Assembly (NCBI GenBank): GCA_937919155.1
Contig: CALFPM010000111.1
Location: forward strand, 1-9,849
DNA length: 9,849 nt
Source of the DNA: an uncultured Clostridia bacterium
Lineage (GTDB): Bacteria; Bacillota; Clostridia; Oscillospirales; Acutalibacteraceae
Direction of reading: 5' to 3'
The stretch's first letter is position 1; every line of letters starts with the position of its first letter. The notes beneath the pieces were generated by a model. That model saw only the letters and a list, made by a program, of their open reading frames with translations, was not told the DNA's origin and searched no databases. Made by a program: the position numbers and the translations under genes. Shown here in pieces: positions 6,292 to 9,849 of the stretch.

Positions 6292-8394
6292 TTATTCTTC
6301 AATTATGCCGTAATATCTTGCAAACCAATAGGGGAGAAGGAACGGTGTGGGGCTGCAGGCGCTTCTGCCGTGTCCTTCGTCAGCGCGGAATGGGTTGCTG
6401 TCGTAGTTGTGGACAACTCTGGCGTCGATATCAAGAGCCTCCTTGAGCTGGGTGGGTTCTCCCCATTTTTCCTGCTCTGTGTCATAAACAAGACCTTTTC
6501 TTGCAGAATTGAAGAGGGGTCTGTTGAGGAAATCCAGGGGGAAATCACGGAGTGTCTTGACTGCAATGTCAAGGTCGCAGGCATCGTCTGAAAATGCACC
6601 GTAAACAAGATTGAACAGTACGCAGTGTTCGGGACGCTCATATTCCCAATGGTGCTTGAGTCCCATAAGCAGATATTTTCTGATTGCGGGATCCTTTTCG
6701 ATGCGGAGAATTGTCATTGTGCAGAGGAAGCCAAGATTATCGTCAATGTGGCAGGTGTGTCCGTCATCTTTTTTGTGCTGTGCAGCATTGAGGAGGTAAT
6801 GCTCGTCAATGGCAAGACGCATGAATTCTTTTCTGTATTTTTCATCGCCTGAAACATGATATGCAACATTGAGGAAAGTGAGCATCTCAAGGGAGTTTAT
6901 GCACTTTTCCCAAATCCACATATTGTTTCTGTTAAGCTGCTCGGGGTCCCATATTGCCCATGTTGTGGGCAGACCGTCAACGTCACAAAGTCTGTAATTG
7001 TTTTCAAGAATATGGTCGGTAATGTCGCAGATGATTTCTCTTATGTATTCTTTTTCCTCGTCATTTGCGCAGAAATCGTAGTAAAGCGAGAAACCGAAGA
7101 AATGGCCTGTCATTTCGTCACTTGATGTTTCTCCGAGCCACTCGCATTCGCCGTTGGGCGCGGGATGCCATTCTGCTCCGTCACGTTTCACAACGGTGCC
7201 GTAACCGTCCTCGCCTTCAAAACGGACTGCTCTTGCGGTGAAGCCTTTAACACCCGTGACCTTTGTGAGATATCCCATTGCTTTCATTGAACGGCGGGCA
7301 GCCTCAAGGATTTTTTCATCCTTTGTGACGGCGTATGCATAAGCGAGAGCGCCGATATATGTCTGAGTCCAGAGACCGTCATTATCGGAGATGTTGGGAA
7401 CACCTGTATTGATATCGCAATCCTTGATTCCTTTCAAGCCCGTAACATAGCCGAGAGTTCTTACATACTTTTCTTCGGTGAACTTAAAGCAGTAATCTGC
7501 TTTTTCTCTGAGAGTCATTTCGGTTTCTGTTATTTTTGAAATGCCTGAATCGGTGGCTGTCCAGATAGTGTTTCCGCAAGCAATTGCGTCATTGATTTTG
7601 CTTTCGCAAGCCCAACGTGTTGCGGGCAGATATTTGCGTGAACCGTTTTTGAGGATAATCAGACCTGCTTCTGAGGAAAGTATTACTCTGCCGTCATCGG
7701 CAAAGAAAATGTTGAAAACCTCTTCTTCGGGGAGTGCGTTGAGTTCGCTGTGTCCGAACCAATTGCATTTGCAATCAAAGATATAAACACCTTTGTCGGT
7801 GCCGAGCCAGAGAAAACCTGTGCCGTTGTCAAAAGCAAGACAGTTAATTTTGATTTCGGGCATATTTGAATGTTCGGGGAAAATGCTCATCCAATGTTTT
7901 CTTTTTCCGTTAACAATACAGAGAGCTCTGTTATTGGAAGATGTGATTTTATTTCCGGAAATTGCAAGGTTGCTTGCATCAACATTGTTGTGGAAAAATC
8001 TTTCGAACTTGCCTTCTCCAAACTTATAAAGTGCATTTTCAGTGAGCAGATAGGCGTCTTCATTTCCGCTCATTGCACGGATATCATCGTCAAAAGTCTG
8101 GATTTCCTCAATTTTACCGTCAACTGCGGAATAAACAGTTTTTTCTGTTGCGAAAAATACTTCGCCGTTTTTGGCTGTGTACGCTTTTTTTACTGCGCCG
8201 CAAGGAAATGCACCGAACGAACCGTCAGCCTTTGTGTAGTTAAGACCGCCTTCAGTTCCGATGTACACTGACCCGTTTTTGTCGGCTGCGAGGCAATATG
8301 CCTTGTCGCTGAGCAGACCGTTGCCTGCACCGAAACATTCACAGATGCGCTGAGGGTATTTTTTGCTTTGGTAGCTGCCTTTTCTTTCCATCAT
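6292..8394 (-). CDS. Beta-propeller-like / helical-toroid protein, 700 aa, function unknown
   Basis: I recognise two parts but no named function. Residues about 25-290 hold repeated four-strand units with blade signatures, such as CLAADKNGSVYIGTEGGLNY (34-53), FLWLGTDKGVYIFD (194-207), DDGRVILSSEAGLIIL (233-248) and NTIWTATDSGISKI (275-288). They resemble the Reg_prop repeats of ligand-sensing two-component propellers. Residues about 335-695 are helical with Trp, His and Asp-rich loops (SSDEMTGHFFGFSLYYD, DGLPTTWAIWDPEQLN, HTCHIDDNLGFL), like the (alpha/alpha)6 toroids of polysaccharide-acting enzymes; this is inference from helix pattern and motifs. There is no signal peptide or membrane segment, so the protein appears cytoplasmic, unusual for either half. 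ATG 8394 follows AAGGAGG (8407-8401) by 6 nt and ATG 8391 is also possible. The ribosome binding site overlaps the stop of the lipoprotein gene, so it is translationally linked to that gene and is last in the birA operon. Confidence 0.8.
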   Translation of the reverse strand: MMERKGSYQSKKYPQRICECFGAGNGLLSDKAYCLAADKNGSVYIGTEGGLNYTKADGSFGAFPCGAVKKAYTAKNGEVFFATEKTVYSAVDGKIEEIQTFDDDIRAMSGNEDAYLLTENALYKFGEGKFERFFHNNVDASNLAISGNKITSSNNRALCIVNGKRKHWMSIFPEHSNMPEIKINCLAFDNGTGFLWLGTDKGVYIFDCKCNWFGHSELNALPEEEVFNIFFADDGRVILSSEAGLIILKNGSRKYLPATRWACESKINDAIACGNTIWTATDSGISKITETEMTLREKADYCFKFTEEKYVRTLGYVTGLKGIKDCDINTGVPNISDNDGLWTQTYIGALAYAYAVTKDEKILEAARRSMKAMGYLTKVTGVKGFTARAVRFEGEDGYGTVVKRDGAEWHPAPNGECEWLGETSSDEMTGHFFGFSLYYDFCANDEEKEYIREIICDITDHILENNYRLCDVDGLPTTWAIWDPEQLNRNNMWIWEKCINSLEMLTFLNVAYHVSGDEKYRKEFMRLAIDEHYLLNAAQHKKDDGHTCHIDDNLGFLCTMTILRIEKDPAIRKYLLMGLKHHWEYERPEHCVLFNLVYGAFSDDACDLDIAVKTLRDFPLDFLNRPLFNSARKGLVYDTEQEKWGEPTQLKEALDIDARVVHNYDSNPFRADEGHGRSACSPTPFLLPYWFARYYGIIEE

Positions 8395-8405
8395 TTTTAT
8401 CCTCC

Positions 8406-8999
8406 TTAAATTACGGTAATGGATGTCTGAATGTATTTGTCAGAATTTTTTTCTCTGATTATAACCTTTCTGTTACCTGCTTCACAATCACCTTCAATTG
8501 TGAAAGTCCAGGTTGCAATGCCGTTTGAATCGGCTTTTTCGGTTCCGAGTCCGCTGTATGCGGCTTTTTTGGTTGCCGTTTCATAAAATTCAATGGTATA
8601 CTCGGCAAAGGGTGTGCCTGTTATTATAATTGATGCGCTGTTGCCTTTGATTACGGGTGTTGTTTTTGAAAGAATATGAAGACCGTTGTTTTCTTCGGAA
8701 ATTTTATCGTTCTTAACGGTTGTTGATGCAGATTCAGAAGAAGCGTTGGCTGAAGCCTTTGTTTCTTTCGGTTTTTTTGTCGGCACAGGCGGTGGTACAT
8801 GGGTAAACCTGGCCTGTGTTTCTTCGGTGAAAATTACTTCGGGATAGGAATATCCGTTGTATTCCGTGGTAGCAGCCTCAGTTGTTGCGGCGGTGGTAGT
8901 TGTTTCCTGAGTCTGTTCATCTTTTTTGCATGCGGTGAATACGCCGATGATCAACGAAAAAATCAGAACGGCTGCGGAAAAAACTTTTATTTTATTCAT
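8406..8999 (-). CDS. Lipoprotein with Thr-rich linker and Ig-like domain
   Basis: This 197-residue protein has a lysine-bearing N-terminus, a hydrophobic stretch (6-22) and a lipobox-like FTAC with the acceptor Cys24, so it is predicted to be exported and lipid-anchored. Phe at -3 is not the usual Leu, which slightly weakens the call. Residues 25-107 are low-complexity Thr/Glu/Ala/Ser/Pro-rich sequence with a PPPVPTKKP patch, a typical cell-wall-spanning linker. Residues about 108-197 are beta-rich (SASIIITGTPFAEYTIEFYE, GIATWTFTIEGDCEAGNRKVIIRE, final beta strand ITVI) and look like a bacterial Ig/fibronectin-type domain. There is no catalytic signature. ATG 8999 follows TGAGG (9012-9008), which overlaps the birA stop codon, so it is co-transcribed with birA. 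The downstream propeller gene starts 11 nt after its stop. A role in binding surface or extracellular ligands is inferred only. Confidence 0.82.
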   Translation of the reverse strand: MNKIKVFSAAVLIFSLIIGVFTACKKDEQTQETTTTAATTEAATTEYNGYSYPEVIFTEETQARFTHVPPPVPTKKPKETKASANASSESASTTVKNDKISEENNGLHILSKTTPVIKGNSASIIITGTPFAEYTIEFYETATKKAAYSGLGTEKADSNGIATWTFTIEGDCEAGNRKVIIREKNSDKYIQTSITVI

Positions 9000-9009
9000 T
9001 GGACAAACC

Positions 9010-9696
9010 TCACAGTTTTATTGATATTTCTCCCGATGACAGAACATCTTCGGTGTTGTCGGTTCGGGTAACAAGCAGGTTGCAAAGTTTATTTATTCCG
9101 TCAACTTTTGCTGTATATTTTGTACCGTTTTTAATATAAGTTACGGCTTTACCGATTATAAAAAGACGCTTTTCGTATTCGGTGAGTATACACTCGTTAT
9201 CTGTCAGATTGAAAAAACGTTCGGCAATCGACTCTGCAAGTTTTTCTTTGTTGCAGTCAATGTCAAGACTGCCGGGGTTTGGGATATCGTCAGGAAAATC
9301 GCGGGTGTTGATATTGATACCGATGCCGAGTGCAATGTATTTTCTGTTGTTGCAGCAAAAACATTCCGTAAGAATTCCGCAGACCTTGAGTGAGCCGATA
9401 TAAATATCGTTAACCCATTTGATTTGCGGATTCAGATTCAATAATTCAAGCTCTTTGCAGACCGCAACGGCTGCTGCGGCTGTCAATAATTCACAGGAAT
9501 CCGGAGCATCGAAAACAAGGGTCATATAAAGACCTGTTTTGTCGGGGGAATAGAAGCTTTTGCCCTGTCTGCCTCTGCCTGCCGTTTGCATTTCTGCGGT
9601 GATCAGTGATGGCAGGAGAAGTTTTGAAATATTCTCTTTTGCGTAGTTGTTTGTTGAATCAACGCATACAAGCGCAGTTTTGTTTATTTGAATCAT
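9010..9696 (-). CDS. birA: Biotin-[acetyl-CoA-carboxylase] ligase, group I (no HTH)
   Basis: This 228-residue cytoplasmic enzyme activates biotin with ATP to biotinyl-AMP and transfers it to the lysine of biotin carboxyl carrier proteins. Visible motifs in order are DSTNNYAKE (13-21), the adenylate-binding loop AGRGRQGK (39-46), KWVNDIYI (93-100), LKVCGILTE (103-111) with the conserved Lys104, and GIGININ (124-130). A small SH3-like C-terminal domain (about 183-228) ends in VLSSGEISIKL. The N-terminal DNA-binding domain of E. coli BirA is absent, so this is a group I ligase that cannot act as the biotin repressor. That is a normal variant rather than a truncation, because a promoter and ribosome binding site (AAGG, 9709-9706) lie directly upstream of ATG 9696. 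It is the first gene of the three-gene operon. GRGRQG instead of the more usual GRGRRG is a mild variant. Confidence 0.95.
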   Translation of the reverse strand: MIQINKTALVCVDSTNNYAKENISKLLLPSLITAEMQTAGRGRQGKSFYSPDKTGLYMTLVFDAPDSCELLTAAAAVAVCKELELLNLNPQIKWVNDIYIGSLKVCGILTECFCCNNRKYIALGIGININTRDFPDDIPNPGSLDIDCNKEKLAESIAERFFNLTDNECILTEYEKRLFIIGKAVTYIKNGTKYTAKVDGINKLCNLLVTRTDNTEDVLSSGEISIKL

Positions 9697-9724
9697 ATAA
9701 ATTTACCTTAACTTAATTTAATGT

Positions 9725-9753
9725 ATTTTAACATATAAAAAAAATAATTTCAA
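9725..9753 (-). promoter_or_regulatory. Promoter of the birA operon
   Basis: TTGAAA (9753-9748), a 17-nt very T-rich spacer and TAAAAT (9730-9725). The predicted start is about 7 nt downstream, giving a short leader of roughly 20 nt before birA. No biotin operator-like palindrome was seen in it. Confidence 0.78.
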
Positions 9754-9781
9754 CAATTTAATTAAATAAAGTGTTTTTGTA

Positions 9782-9810
9782 TTGACACATAAAAACAAAA
9801 AGGGTAAAAT
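9782..9810 (+). promoter_or_regulatory. Promoter for the gene leaving the right edge
   Basis: Consensus TTGACA (9782-9787), a 17-nt A-rich spacer and TAAAAT (9805-9810) on the + strand, divergent from the birA promoter. A G-rich ribosome binding site follows at 9829-9835. Confidence 0.82.
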
Positions 9811-9842
9811 TAATTCCAGGAAATGTAAAAGGGGGCGTGAGT

Positions 9843-9849
9843 GTGAAAA
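9843..9849 (+). CDS. Start of a gene truncated by the window end
   Basis: AAGGGGG (9829-9835) is followed after 7 nt by GTG AAA at 9843. An in-frame GTG lies at 9837, too close to the ribosome binding site. Only two codons are visible, so nothing can be said of the product; the call rests on promoter and ribosome binding site spacing. Confidence 0.45.

Noticed and set aside
7870..8271. 133-codon open frame on the + strand
   Set aside because: It lies antisense within the propeller gene, is Cys/Phe-rich without domain signature, and has no ribosome binding site.
9010..9696. birA as an N-terminally truncated gene
   Set aside because: The missing helix-turn-helix is normal for group I ligases, and a promoter and ribosome binding site lie immediately upstream of the ATG.
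1..9849. CRISPR array or insertion sequence
   Set aside because: No series of regularly spaced direct repeats and no DDE-type transposase with terminal inverted repeats was seen.

Overview
The window reads as a low-to-moderate GC Gram-positive chromosome, most likely a gut-type Clostridia member (Oscillospirales/Ruminococcaceae-like). The basis is strong AGGAGG-type ribosome binding sites, a T-box leader on an aminoacyl-tRNA synthetase gene, TTGACA/TAAAAT promoters and short hairpin terminators. The genus cannot be fixed from the sequence alone.

Left part (1 to about 2890, + strand): the right-hand end of an integrative mobile element of the Tn4451/TnpX-like or ICE type. It carries the 3' part of a ParB-family gene (3-704), a small TnpW-family gene (716-991) and a 570-residue large serine recombinase with a C-terminal zinc ribbon, coiled coil and DUF4368-like tail (1079-2791). 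The rest of the element lies left of the window. Several inverted repeats accompany it: a perfect 31-bp palindrome inside parB, a hairpin just before the recombinase, and two inverted repeats between the recombinase stop and the chromosomal flank. The element has inserted beside the proS terminator rather than in a tRNA or a gene visible here.

Centre (2901-4953, - strand): a complete prolyl-tRNA synthetase unit consisting of promoter, T-box riboswitch with a CCC (Pro) specifier, proS and terminator. A divergent + strand unit follows (5033-6283): an extended-SDR NAD(P)-dependent epimerase/reductase with an unusual highly charged 58-residue C-terminal tail, ending at a perfect 30-bp palindromic terminator that can serve both converging units.

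Right part (9753-6254, - strand): a tightly packed three-gene operon consisting of birA (biotin-protein ligase without the DNA-binding domain), a Thr-rich lipoprotein with an Ig-like C-terminal domain, and a 700-residue protein that joins an N-terminal beta-propeller-like region to a C-terminal helical, probably (alpha/alpha) toroid region without a signal peptide. Intergenic gaps are about 10 nt and the ribosome binding sites overlap or abut the upstream stop codons. At the right edge a divergent + strand promoter and ribosome binding site lead into a gene that starts at the last bases.

No complete undescribed system can be demonstrated. The items most worth following up are the propeller-toroid protein with its lipoprotein partner, the palindrome in parB, and the element end structure beside proS.
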